Assembly: GCF_028640845.1 (NCBI RefSeq) | Contig: NC_080544.1 | Span: 56,457,211-56,521,210 of the forward strand | DNA length: 64,000 nucleotides | Source: Ahaetulla prasina | Lineage: Eukaryota; Chordata; Lepidosauria; Squamata; Colubridae | Reading direction: 5' to 3' | Part shown: positions 20,904 to 32,420 of the stretch, piece by piece | How positions within the stretch are numbered: position 1 is the first letter of the stretch | Layout: every line of letters begins with the position of its first letter | Translations under genes and position numbers: made by a program | Notes under the pieces: model-generated | What the model was told of the DNA's origin: nothing | Databases searched by the model: none | The model's input: only the letters and a program-made list of their open reading frames with translations

Positions 20904-21499
20904 TATTTATTTATTTATTTAGTCAAATACATATTAAATAATATATATAAGCATAAATTGAAAACATAAAATGAATACAACTAAAGGGAACATTAGGACA
21001 GGAATGGTGGGCATGCTGGTGCTCTTATGCACGCCCCTTACAGACCTCTTAGGAATGGGGTGAGGTCAACAGTAGACAGTTTTAAGTTAAAGTTCTGGGG
21101 ATTTGGGAATGAGACCACAGAGTCTGGTAGTGCATTCAGGCATTAAGAACTCTGTTACTGCAATCATATTTTCTATAATCGAGATTGGAGCGGTTCACTT
21201 TAAATTTGAATCTATTGTGTGCTCGTGTATTATTGTAGTTGAAGCTGAAGTAGTCATTGACAGGAAGGACATTGTAGCAGATGATTTTATGGGCTATGCA
21301 TAGGTCATACCGAAGGCAGCATTGTTCTAAATTTTCTAAATCCAGAATTTCAAGTCTGGGGCATAAGGTATTTTGTTGCAATCAGAGGACTTGAGGACTC
21401 TTCTTGTGAAATATTTCTGGACATGCTCAATTGTATTAATGTCCGATATGCAGTATGGGTTCCAGACAGATGAGCAGTAATCAAGAATTGGTCTAGCAA
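20904..21499 (-). mobile_element. CR1-group LINE copy C, 3' fragment
   Basis: ATTT-type tail at 20904-20921, then the 3' UTR and a coding end (ENLEQCCLRYDLCIAHKIIC on the minus strand). It is truncated at 21499 inside the C-terminal region. Very similar to 21751-22350, sharing subfamily-specific bases with that copy and with the tandem array at 18521-19446. Confidence 0.92.
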
Positions 21500-21750
21500 T
21501 TCACAAGCTAAAGGCAGAGCAGCAGCTTATTCCTTCAAGAAGTAGAATGCAGTTCATCTCACTATAGAGATTTAGACTCATTTAAAATAAAGAAGCATTT
21601 CCTGACCATTTTACTGTTCAATTTCAAGCTTCAGTTTTAACCTTATGAAATCAGTCATTGGTCTGTAATCTCATATTATTTCTTACAAGTACAGCAATGG
21701 AGCCAGAAATTAATGATTGCCCAGAATCCTAGTCCAAAGAAAGTTTTATT
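21500..21750. other. Spacer between two LINE copies
   Basis: Unique-looking AT-rich sequence with no recognised feature. Confidence 0.4.
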
Positions 21751-23240
21751 TTATTATTTTATTTTATTTATTTATTTCATCAAATACATATTAAATAATA
21801 TATGTAAGCATAAATTGAAAACATAAAATGAATACAACTAAAGGGAACATTAGGACAGGAATGGTAGGCACGCTGGTGCTCTTATGCACGCCCCTTACAG
21901 ACCTCTTAGGAATGGGGTGAGGTCAACAGTAGACAGTTTTAAGTTAAAGTTTTGGGGATTTGGAGATGAGACCACGGAGTCTGGTAGTGCATTCCAGCAT
22001 TAACAACTCTGTTACTGAAGTCATATTTTCTACAGTCGAGATTGGAGCGGTTCACTTTAAGTTTGAATCTATTGTGTGCTCGTGTATTGTTGTAGTTGAA
22101 ACTGAAGTAGTCATTGACAGGAAGGACATTGTAGCAGATGATTTTATGGGCTATGCATAGGTCATACCGAAGGCAGCATTGTTCTAAATTTTCTAAATCC
22201 AGAATTTCAAGTCTGGGGCATAAGGTATTTTGTTGCAATCAGAGGACTTGAGGACTCTTCTTGTGAAATATTTCTGGACATGCTCAATTGTATTAATGTC
22301 CGATATGCAGTATGGGTTCCAGACAGATGAGCAGTAATCAAGAATTGGTCTAGCAAATATTTTGTATGCTCTGGTTAGTAGTGTAATAGTACCGGAGAAG
22401 AAGCTACGCAAGATTAGGTTTACAACTCTTAATGCCTTTTTGGTGATGTAGTTGCAGTGGGCTTTGGCACTTAGATCATTTGATATGAGAACTCCAAGGT
22501 CTTTGACAGAGAGAGGGTCATCTACAAGATCATGTCCACCTAGCTTGTATTTTGTGTTCTGATTCTTTCTGACAATGTGTAAGTCAGAGCATTTGTTGAT
22601 TGAAATTTGGAGTTGCCAAATTTTTGACCATTTTGACAAAAAGTCAAGGTCTTTTTGAAGGGTAGCAGCATTGTTGGTAGTGTTAAATAGTTAAACATCA
22701 TTGGCGAAGAGAACACAGTTACTTATAATATGATCACAGATGTCATTTATGTATAATATGAAGAGTGTTGGTCCTAGAGCGCTGCCTTGGGGGACACTGC
22801 TATTAATAGGTTCAGGATTTGATAGGGCACTGCCTATTTTGACTACTTGTTGCCTGTTTGACAGGAACGCAGTTATCCAATTATGAAGGGTCCGGAGATG
22901 CCGTAGGATTTTAGTTTTATAAGTAGTTTGTTGTGTACCACTGAATCAAAAGCTTTACAGAACTCTATGTAAATTGCATCTATTGCTTTGCCCTGATCAA
23001 GATTTGTAGTCCATATGTTTTTGCAGTGTAGAAGGTGTAGATTACAGGATAATTTTTTCCTGAAACCAAATTGTTTATTAGAGAGTAGGTTGTTTGTTTC
23101 TAGGTGGAGGGTAATGCATTGGTTGATGATTGATTCCATTACTTTGCAGGTCACAAAGAATAAAGAAATTGGTCTGTAATTTTCAGCTAGGTTGGGATCT
23201 CCTTTTTTTGAAGACAGGAATGACTGTGGCTAGTGTTTTA
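21751..23240 (-). mobile_element. CR1-group LINE copy D, 5'-truncated
   Basis: Antisense copy of about 1.49 kb with tail, 3' UTR, C-terminal region (22193-22639) and RT (22873-23154: LLSNKQFGFRKKLSCNLHLL, IYIEFCKAFDSVVHNKLLIKL). The FADD box reads FAND and is followed within two codons by a stop, so the RT is inactive. It ends near 23240 in the sequence that precedes the RT. The normal order of LINE segments here is the reference against which the rearranged array at 17821-19446 was judged. Confidence 0.93.
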
Positions 23241-23274
23241 TCAATTTATTTTGTTCATACTGAAAATATAACAT

Positions 23275-23587
23275 TTCTTATATTATTTATTTATTTATTA
23301 TTTATTTATTATTTCGACTTTTATACCGCCTTTCTCCTGAAGGACTCAGGGCGGTTTACAGCCAAGTAAAAAACCACAATACAAAAGTTAAGAACAATTT
23401 TAAAAAACTAATTTTAAATTGGCCGAAATTGTAAAAATTTGCTAAATCCCATTAAAAACTGATTAAAACTATTAGAAAATATTAGGCTAATCCTGCTCGA
23501 TGAAATAAAAGAGTCTTCAGCTCACGGCAGAAGGTTCGGAGGTCAGAGAGTTGGCGCAACGTTGGAGGTAGTTCGTTCCAGAGGGCT
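23275..23587 (-). mobile_element. L2-like LINE 3' fragment
   Basis: Begins with a TTTA-rich tail and CTTTTATACCGCCTTTCTCC, the antisense of the conserved GCGGTATAAA end of this family. It continues into the last coding codons (region that encodes LRTFxRELKTxLF in better copies). Its upstream part is missing. Confidence 0.88.
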
Positions 23588-23897
23588 TAAATATAATTTA
23601 ATGTCCTATGATATAGTATGCTTTCTTAACCCCTAAAATTAATTATGACACATAATTGTGTAACATAACATAACAATTCATAATCTTTTATTGAAAGATT
23701 ATGAAAGCTAATATCAATACATATCATATGTTAAGAACAATTTTTATATTATATATTTATTATTTGTTGACTTCAGCATCCAAAGATAATTTGCACATAT
23801 TCTTCCACCACAAACTGATCGTAATTCTAGTGTAAATTGTCATATTAAAGGTGATATAGTGACTAAATGGTCAGTTGAATCAGGATAATCTGGTTCC
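23588..23897. other. Unassigned AT-rich spacer
   Basis: About 310 bases with no recognised feature. Confidence 0.4.
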
Positions 23898-23923
23898 ATG
23901 CTCTAAAACAAGGCCCAGCCGCC

Positions 23924-24505
23924 TTGTTTAGGGCGACCCGCTCCCTTCTGTTTCAGGGGGCTCGGGAGGACCCCTTGCAGGGACGTACTGAGGAATTTGG
24001 AAGTTATCGGCATGATAAAATCGCTCAGATCCGGGACGGGCTGGACACAGATTGGGTAGATCCAGATGGGATGACGCGGGCATGTCTTGAGAACATTGTT
24101 TGGGCTGAGTTTGACCCTGTGACTCCCGATGACATGGACAGGATACTGGGGAGGTTGAATGCCACCACATGTTTATTGGACCCGTTTCCCTCCTGGTTGG
24201 TACTGGCCACCCAGGAGGTTACACGAGGCTGGCTCCAGGGAATTACCAGCACTTCTCTGAGGGAGGGAGTCTTCCCAGCCGACTTGAAAGAGGCGGTGGT
24301 GAGGCCCCTCCTTAAGAAGCCTTCCCTGGACCCAGCTATTTTGGCTAATTCTCGTCCGGTCTCCAATCTTTGCTTTTTGGCGAAGGTTGTGGAGAGTGTG
24401 GTGGCCTGGCAACTCCCCCGGTACCTGGAGGAAACTGTTTATCTAGACCCGTGCCAGTCCGGCTTCAGGCCTGGGCACAGAGATGGCTTTGGTCGCGTTG
24501 GTTGA
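23924..24505 (+). pseudogene. L2-like LINE pol, N-terminal RT part
   Basis: An open frame of 193 residues covers the region between endonuclease and RT and the first RT blocks: GVFPADLKEAVVRPLLKK, then a NSRPVSNLCFLAKVVE block (NYRPVSNL type), then DPCQSGFRPGHR. A frameshift near 24480 moves the RT motif A (LLDPSAAFDTIDHGILL) into another frame at 24550-24600. No true start codon is expected because the element is 5'-truncated. Confidence 0.9.
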
Positions 24506-24655
24506 TGATCTCTGGAGGGCACGGGACAGAGGCTGTTCCTCTGTTCTTGTCCTGTTAGATCCGTCAGCGGCGTTCGATACCATTGACCATGGTATCCTGC
24601 TGCGGCAGTTGGAGGGCCTGGGAGTGGAAGGCACCTCTCCGACCGCTCGCAGACG

Positions 24656-25660
24656 GTGTTGACAGGGAGGCAGAGATCGACCGCTAGGCAACTCACTTGT
24701 TGGGTGCCGCAGGGGTCGATTCTCTCACCCCTCCTGTTCAACATTTATATGAAGCTGCTGGGAGAGATCATCCGTGGTTTCGGGGTGAGCTGTCAGCTGT
24801 ATGCTGACAAAACTCAACTGTACATCTCCACCCCAAACCACCCCAATGAAGCCGTCGATGTGATGACTCGGTGTCTTGAGGCCGTTTGGGTCTGGATGGG
24901 GACGAACAGGCTCCGACTCAACCCATCCAAGACAGAGTGGCTGTGGATGCCGGCATCCCGGCATAGTCAGCTTACCCCATTGCTGACTGTGGGGGGCAAA
25001 TCATTAGCCCCCAGGGAATCGGTGCACAATTTAGGCGTTCTCCTGGACGCACGGCTGTCTTTAGAAGACCATTTGATGGCTGTCGCCAGGGGAGCTTTTT
25101 ATCAGGTCCGCCTGATTCGCCAATTGCGCCTTTTCCTGGACCGGGACTCGTTATGCACGGTCACTCATGCCCTCGTCACTTCCCGTCTGGATTACTGCAA
25201 TGCTCTCTACATGGGGCTCCCCTTGAGGAGCACCCGGAGGCTCCAACTGGTACATAATGCGGCCGCGTGGGGGATTGAGGGAGCTCCCCGTAGCTCCCAT
25301 GTAACACCTATCCTGCGCAGGCTGCACTGGTTGCCGGTGGTCTTCTGGGTGCGCTTCAAGGTGTTGGTTATCACCTTTAAAGCACTCCATAGCATTGGAC
25401 CAGGATATTTACGGGACCACCTGCTGCCGTCAGTTACCTCCCATTGTCCGGTACGTCCAGTGCGCTCTCACAGGGAGGGCCTTCTTAGGGTGCCGTCGGC
25501 TAGCCAATGTCAGCTGCCGGCCCCCAGGGGAAGAGCGTTCTCTGTGGGGGCCCCGGCTCTATGGAATGAGCTGCTGGTGGGACTCCGTCTCCTCCCTGAT
25601 CTCCGGACCTTTAAACGCGAGCTCAAGACTTTCTTTTTTCACCAAGCGGGGCTGGCCTGA
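24656..25660 (+). pseudogene. L2-like LINE pol, RT palm and C-terminal part
   Basis: A 334-residue open frame with VPQGSILSPLLFNIYM, the RT active-site block at 24800-24811, the thumb (ESVHNLGVLLDARLSLEDHL), and the C-terminal domain ([60 protein letters not shown]). The active site reads YADK instead of YADD, losing the second catalytic Asp, so the RT is inactive even apart from upstream frameshifts. The Met at 24656 is only the first Met in the open frame. Confidence 0.93.
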
Positions 25661-25885
25661 TTGATTTTAATATGGGGGGTTTTAGCGGGTTTTTTAACAG
25701 GGTTTTAGCTTTTGAAAAATTTTAGCTAATATTTTAAGTATACAGCAGTCGAATTAGATTTTTAAACTTGTTATAGTATTTTAATTTGTTTTGGATTTTT
25801 GTTGTTTTATTTGCTGTACACCGCCCTGAGTCTTCGGAGAAGGGCGGTATAAAAATATGAATAAATAAATAAATAAATAAATTTT

Positions 25886-27384
25886 AAAAAAAAACCTCAC
25901 CTCACCGGTGACTTGAGATAGTTGTTATCTTTTAGCCTAATCTACTTCACATAGTAATTTTTTAAGATGAAATTACTATGAATATCTATACCACAAAATT
26001 ACCAGGAATATGTATATTCCTCTGAGGTTCTTAACAGAATAGCAGAATAATGTAACAGAATAATGTAAACCAGTTTGGGGGGAGAAATGTGAGATTAAAA
26101 TACAAAAAGGAATACACACACCATGACAGGTCTGTTCAGTGTTCTTAGATTACCTATCCAAGTAAAGTATGATATATGAGAAAATGAGCATGAATCAAAT
26201 GATGCATATACATGTGTGAACTTGCCCTTGAAATATAGATCAAGAAGACTGTGCATTCTGGAAGAAGCATCTTTCAATTGTTCTTGTTAAACTACAGATC
26301 TAAGAAAAATATGCATGTACAAGGGGAAAGTTGAAGGAAGCTTGATAATATCCACATGATGAATGAGTTACAAAAATATTCTTATTATGAGGAGAAAAAT
26401 AAATACAGGAAACTTAATTTAATCCTTCCTTGACAGTTATTAATGAACCCATACATGTACAGAGACGTAGCTATTGATGAGATATGCTAATGTCAATAGA
26501 GATAAGACTGAAGTTCTGGATTGGATTCATTTATATAACTATCAGCAATCCACATTTGTCATTGATACATATCTAATAAAGTATGTAGAGACATTTTGAT
26601 AACTTGTTTTCAAGAAAGAGGGTTTTTTTTTCAGAGCTTTTGGAAATTATAGCCTATGTTTGATTTTATTCCTCATTGTTATTTCCATAATTTATAGCCA
26701 AAGGGGGTCTAATCTGTTAAATACTAAACAGAAAGATGACAAAGTAAATAGAATGTCTATGGATGCATACCAGTCTAATTTATCATTTCATATCCTTTCC
26801 TGAAATGAAGGTGATAATGTGGATTGTTTCTTCTTCTTTAGTGTGTATATATTATACAAATACATCAATGGAGAATACATTTTACAATAAGGTCTGATAT
26901 CTTATTGCAGACCATGAGTTCCTAAATGTGAATCCTTTCCAGGTAAGTGTGTACTTTCATGGAGATTTCACAGATTCTCCCAAATTATCATTTCTAAGTT
27001 CTAACTATTTATATAGATCATGTTTATATAGAACCCCATTTCATAGATTCATGACTCTGGATGGTGTGCAATAAAAAGCAATTATAAAAAGCTATTAATT
27101 TTTAAAAATCAGCATTTAAATTACCAATCATTATGACCAATAATAGAATACCAGTGAGACTTATTGTTATGGGCGCTAAAGCCATCTCAATAATTCATCA
27201 TATCCTTCAGATCCCCAAGACTGTTGGCACATATTTCAAGGGCCTTTCTGAAAGATATCAAAGATGGGGCCAATCTAACCTTGGATTGGTTAGGTGGGGC
27301 AGATGCCATGGCAGAAAGACCCATCTCCTTAGTTCCACAAGATGCAACTGCTTAGCAGACAGGATTAGAATCATAGGCTTTTTC
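25886..27384. other. Unassigned AT-rich sequence
   Basis: About 1.5 kb with no recognised repeat or gene. Confidence 0.45.
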
Positions 27385-27520
27385 CCCCAACCCTGGTAGG
27401 ATGGGGAGATGTAATTAGGTGGAGGCAGTTCCAAATAACCTAGTCCCATGCCATGAAAGTCTTTAAAGGTTAAAATCAGAACCTTAAATTGAACCCAGAA
27501 GCAAACTGGCAACCAGTGTT
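27385..27520 (-). repeat. Short L2-like LINE relic
   Basis: The minus strand encodes HWLPVCFWVQFKVLILTFK and FHGMGLGYL, matching the C-terminal part of the L2-like copies at 25330-25400 and 54150-54200. Flanks are not recognisable, so it is an old or fragmented insertion. Confidence 0.75.
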
Positions 27521-30500
27521 GTATTTTTGGCAAGAAAAGTACACGGACTCTAAGTGTAAAGCTAAAAATTGCAGATAATAGGTCTACCCAAACCTTAAAC
27601 TTGGTATGATAGTAAATCAGCAGAGTATTTTATATTAGTTGTAACTGATGAAAATAACTCTGAAATATTACACCAACTGAGATGTAAGGAGACCAATGAT
27701 CATTTCAGTCAGCATAATTTCATATGTATAAAACCTAGCTTGAAGGTAAATAGATACTAAATAATAAATAAATGACAACAGGTTTATATATTCTTTAAAA
27801 GAAAGGCATTATACAGCATTTCTATGTTCAGCAACCTACATCTGAAAATAAGTCACTCTTAGCATACTGTATATTTATATTAACATGTATTTATTTATTT
27901 ATCATATTTGTATAGTTTCCAATTTCATAGTACATGAAATTTCTGGGCATTATACAATAAAATGTTTTTATTTTAGTATAAAAACATATAAAATATGTTT
28001 TTTTACTTATGACACTGTTTATGTATATGACAAAATTAAATAAATAAAAATAAATAAATAAAAAATACAATAAAACATATTTAAAAAGAATACTACAATT
28101 AAAAACACCAAAGTTATCCACAACAGAGTAGCAGAGAGAACTATCAAGATAAGCAATACAATACAATATTATTTTTTTGGATGTCATATTATTAATTTTA
28201 GCATTCTTTTTAATAAACAGTCTTGTAAATGCAGATGAAGAGTGGTCCTTGAAGTCAGCCAAGCAAAAAGAGAATAATTTGTTTTATTTAAAAGAAAAAG
28301 AGCTTGCTGTTACTGTAGTCCAGGAAATGGATTGTGGAATAAAGGTCTATTCATATAAAAATGTAGAATAAAGGTCTATTCATATAAAAAAAGAGAAAAA
28401 CCTTGGCAATGTTAACTAACAGCTGCTTTGTCCTGTGCAGTCATATTTATTGGTTGCTATAGCTACACAGAGGAGTCAGCCCAATTTTAGCTTTTGGCAT
28501 GTACTGCCAAAACTTTTTTTAAAAAATCCTGGTGTGAGATGTTTATTGTTTACTTGCGACAAGGAATTTTGGAAAGTTAACACCTGTATTGCTTTATCCC
28601 CTGTTTAGCAAGACTGGGTCACAGATTCTTTTGGACTGAGAAGCAAATGACCAAACAGTATGAATGCTAAACACTTTATTCCAAGACAGTAAAATAAAAT
28701 TTTACTGCAATCAAAGAATATTCAAGGAAACTGGAGAATTACAGTAAATAAGGCAAGTTTATGCCTTTTTCCAGAAATATAAAGACATGAGAGCAAGCAA
28801 ACATGTAGCACCCTCATTGGGTCTGCCCTGAGGGTCCATTCCATTAAGGTTTATGACTAGCTTACATAGTCTTTGAACCATAATTAAGCATACCTGTTTT
28901 TAGTAATCTCAATTTACTGGATTTTATAAAGAACAAGGAGGATAAATCTGTCTGATCTTGGAATCTTTTGCCTGTTGCCAAAAATAAAACCATCAAAAAT
29001 AAGACCCTGTTTTTATTTATTTATATAAGACTATCTAAAAAATAAAGTTTATCTGTTTCTCAGGGTAGTTAGATTAAAGATGAGAAGCCAAAAGAAAGTG
29101 TAAGTCAAGTATGATCCTTTAGTGACTAAAATAAGTGCTTGCTTAATTCTGCATTACAACACATCATGATTACTTCAAAATATAAAATCATATGGAGTTC
29201 TGTGTACCATGCATCTGATGGAAAGAGGCTCATAACACAGTATGCAATTCCTCTTCACTAATCTTCCAGTGGAACCATGAGCACTTGAGCATAAATAGTA
29301 AACTTATTTATTTTGGCACAGTTTTATTATGCCATACAGATCCGTGATTTTAGACTCATAAATTAATAGTTGTGTGGTCTGGGGACCCAATCTTTAATGA
29401 CAATTGTATTCAATCATTCATGGTGAATTGCTTGTACATCTTAAATTACATAAAATATATAATAATAACTCTCATAGCATTCGATACCTTTATTAAAATC
29501 CTATGCATCTCATTACTCAGGGTTATTTCTTTTTCATGAAATTATGGATGCAACAATAGAAAGAAATGTTAATACTTTGAACATAAGATCATCACAAAGT
29601 CATAATAATAATCTCAAAACCCAACTATTAATTTCCAGTAACCCGGTAAAATGGCAGGGATATGCCATTTTTTAAACTGTTATAAAGACATCAATTTTAT
29701 TCAGTTTATCAATGGATAACATAGGCTTCAACCGATCCACCTCCAGCTCACCATAATTGCAAGCCCTGTCCATTTTTTTCTCATTCTGTGTCCAATATGG
29801 TAGTGTCTCAATTTTGCTCTGTGGTCTGCCTGCTGTGTTTCATTTCATTGTAAGCAATATCTTCTCTCTAACTGGCTATTGTCGACATGGCATTCCCATT
29901 CAGACCATGATAGCTGTCCTTCAAAGGATTTAATCTTGGGTTGCTGAGATGCCAGACTCTTTTAAGAAGAAACTTTCCAAAAAACAGTTTGACTTCACTT
30001 TGTGAGGCACATCTCAGCTTCACATAGAGTCTTAATATACCTTAATATATAAAACATGGTATTTTGGAAGTCCAGTATAGCAGGGGAGGCACTGATAAAC
30101 CACTGAATATAGTAGCTGCTTTAATCTGCTATGTACATAATCCACAAAGGAATATTCACAAAATGGAGGCTTTGGTATTTTGCTTATGCTAAAGCTATTG
30201 ACTACTTTGTGGGTCACATCAAATTGCTGCCAATATTTCCTAGCAATGCTTACATTTCACATATTTAAGAGATGGTGAACTTCTTCTAATCCAAGTGATA
30301 GGAAGTATGATACTCTTGTCTGTCAATCTGCTTTGCACAACATCTGTCCATAACAGCTGAACTGATAGGTCAAAGGGGGGGAACAAATCTGGAAGCTTTA
30401 TCTCACAGCCTTCCTCTGACCTACTGTCCTATCAATTGAGCTACTTTTCAATTTATAGATGACAGGTAGATGGGCTTACTGTTTTTTCTAGCACATCCAC

Positions 30501-31383
30501 ATCCACTTTCAGAATACTATGGATCTACACTGAGGAATAGCCCATATTTTGGTGTGGAGCACCAACCTTCAGGTTCTCATGCACAATTGCACAAGCCCAG
30601 CTATCAAACTTTAATGAAAATAACTGATTTCTCCCCTCTCCTGCATGCATGTACACACACACACAAACTGGTAGTTGACATTAGTTGGGGAGAGAAATAA
30701 AGCTGGAGAAACTTGTCAAGGATGGAGGAGGAGAGAGAAAAAGAAGAAGAATGGCTACATTTGTGTCAATTCTCTGATTCTACTGATTAGTCAGGACTAT
30801 GGAAACTGTCACCTGTAATTGGTATCCTGGAACGGATTCCCCACCCCTTTATTTCCTCCATGCTGCTTCTTGTTAGGTCAGAGCCCCTATTCTGCTTCAT
30901 TACTCAGACAAGAATAGGCGCTGGAAGTGTGAGCATACTTTTTCAACCAGCATACTTTAAGCTGACTCCCAGCTTGCATAATTGCAGTGTAGTTCTGTAT
31001 GCAGAAGAATACATACTCGTCAATGCAGCCCTCTATCTGTTTTACATGCTTGATTTTTTTTAAAAAAAGAAAAAAGCAATAAAACAGGAATTAAAAACAA
31101 GCCGACTTTCTTATTTTAAGAACAGAAAACAAAATTGCTATTCTTTCTTTATGACCTACCAATGACTTCTAATAGGTTAGGAGGTCTGAGGGCCTCCTCT
31201 GCCCAAATGGCAACTAGAGTGAAACCTGACTGCCAGAACTTATGCACTTTACGAAGCATGAAGGTAGTCATTAAAAAAAAAAAAATAGAAGAAGCTCTAA
31301 AATCTTGTAAAGTATATGACATGGTCAGGTTTATCACTCCATTGTGGAATTCAACAGTAACTTTGTAACGTTCATTATCTCTT
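27521..31383. other. AT-rich stretch with no recognised gene
   Basis: About 3.9 kb. A short perfect direct repeat (AATAAAGGTCTATTCATATA) occurs twice at about 28339-28388. AAAT-type tracts are at 27888-27902 and 28035-28070. Open frames of 60-120 codons lack protein-like features. No element family is recognised with confidence. Confidence 0.45.
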
Positions 31384-31545
31384 TTTTTAAAAAAAAGACT
31401 TTATTTTTTCAAAATTTCAAAAACGTTGAATACAAAGTAAACAAGCAAGAAAAAAGACAAGAAAATAACAACAAAAAAATGGATAAAGTATGAAGGGAAA
31501 AAGAAAGAAAAAATTTAAAAAAGAAAAAGAATGGCTTCTGACTTT
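31384..31545 (-). repeat. Possible L1 3' end
   Basis: A T-rich then A/AAAG-rich block (GACTTTATTTTTTCAAAATT) looks like the antisense 3' end of a squamate L1. No coding part adjoins, so this rests on composition and general resemblance. Confidence 0.35.
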
Positions 31546-32109
31546 ATTTGGAAGAGATATAGATAAAAAAATACATCCAACTTTTGCTTTCAAATTAACA
31601 ATAGTCTACATTATTTCTATAATTTAATATAATCCTAATCATCAATTCCAAAATTATTCCTTTCTGTTTCTTGAAAAAAGTCCAGAAGTGGCTACCAAGT
31701 AGAAATAAAATTGAACAAAGTATTTTCTTTAATCTAAGCTGTCAATTTCACCATCCATTATCTTTTAACCCAGGTTACAGATCTGTAAAATAAAAAGAAC
31801 TCTCACTAGTGTCATGGTTTGGGGTCCTAGAAGATAATAGAATATAAATCACAAGATCTAAATTCTCTCTATGATATTAAATATTTATGGAACTGGATCA
31901 TACATGACTAGGACAAACTGTGGGGCCTCTTTGAGACACCGAGAACTTGATTTAGTCTCAATATAAATGATTTCTTCCCACTGCATGGCATGTAAATTTA
32001 ATCATTTTATTTACTGTCTTTGCTTTCATTTTCCATTTATGAGAAAATTCAAAATACCAAAATCTCTCTCAGTATAACTTAAAAGAAATAGCCAATCATT
32101 CCAAGCATA

Positions 32110-32420
32110 GAATCACGTCAAATCAAATCCTTGTTAGGAGAATGGGAGATAGGAAGTTAAAAAGCATGAAAGATGCAACAACATAAAAATGTACATACAA
32201 AAAGCTAAAAAGTAACAAAACCAAAAATATAAAAGGAACTAGAAAGAATATAAAAGGAGGGATAGAAACAGGGGAACTTGACAGACTAAATCCATCACAA
32301 TACACAGAAATTATGTGGTCATTAAAACTGGTTGGTGGCACAGGTTGTTCTTCTGATGGATTTTAGTGCTGCTGTGCAGGAATAGACAATATTGTTGCAG
32401 GGTTGGTAGCTGAGAATGTC
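32110..32420 (-). repeat. Repeat sharing a 3' UTR-like block with 44345-44631
   Basis: Around 32315-32372 the words TCATTAAAACTG, GGTGGCACA, TTCTTCTGATGG and TTTAGTGCTGCT recur in the same order at 44549-44607 as TCATTAAAACTG, AATGGCACA, CTTCTGACAG and TTTAAGTGCTGCT. Both are followed on the minus strand by a T-rich tract. Probably the 3' UTR of one L1-like family. Confidence 0.45.

Larger units (their letters stand above)
23898..25885 (+). mobile_element. L2-like LINE copy, RT to 3' end
   Basis: A 5'-truncated sense copy of about 2 kb, ending in GGGCGGTATAAAAATATG and (AATA)n at 25840-25880. It is GC-rich against its surroundings. Coding parts are the pol pieces at 23924-24505 and 24656-25660. 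The endonuclease region seen in the relative at 60270-60978 is absent. Confidence 0.93.

Noticed and set aside
23928..25390. Minus-strand frames of 62-113 codons opposite the L2-like LINE
   Set aside because: Antisense shadows of the LINE reading frame.
28177..28371. 64-codon frame with a hydrophobic N-terminus that could mimic a signal peptide
   Set aside because: It is short, in AT-rich sequence, with no splice context or homology recognised. The tail overlaps a local direct repeat.
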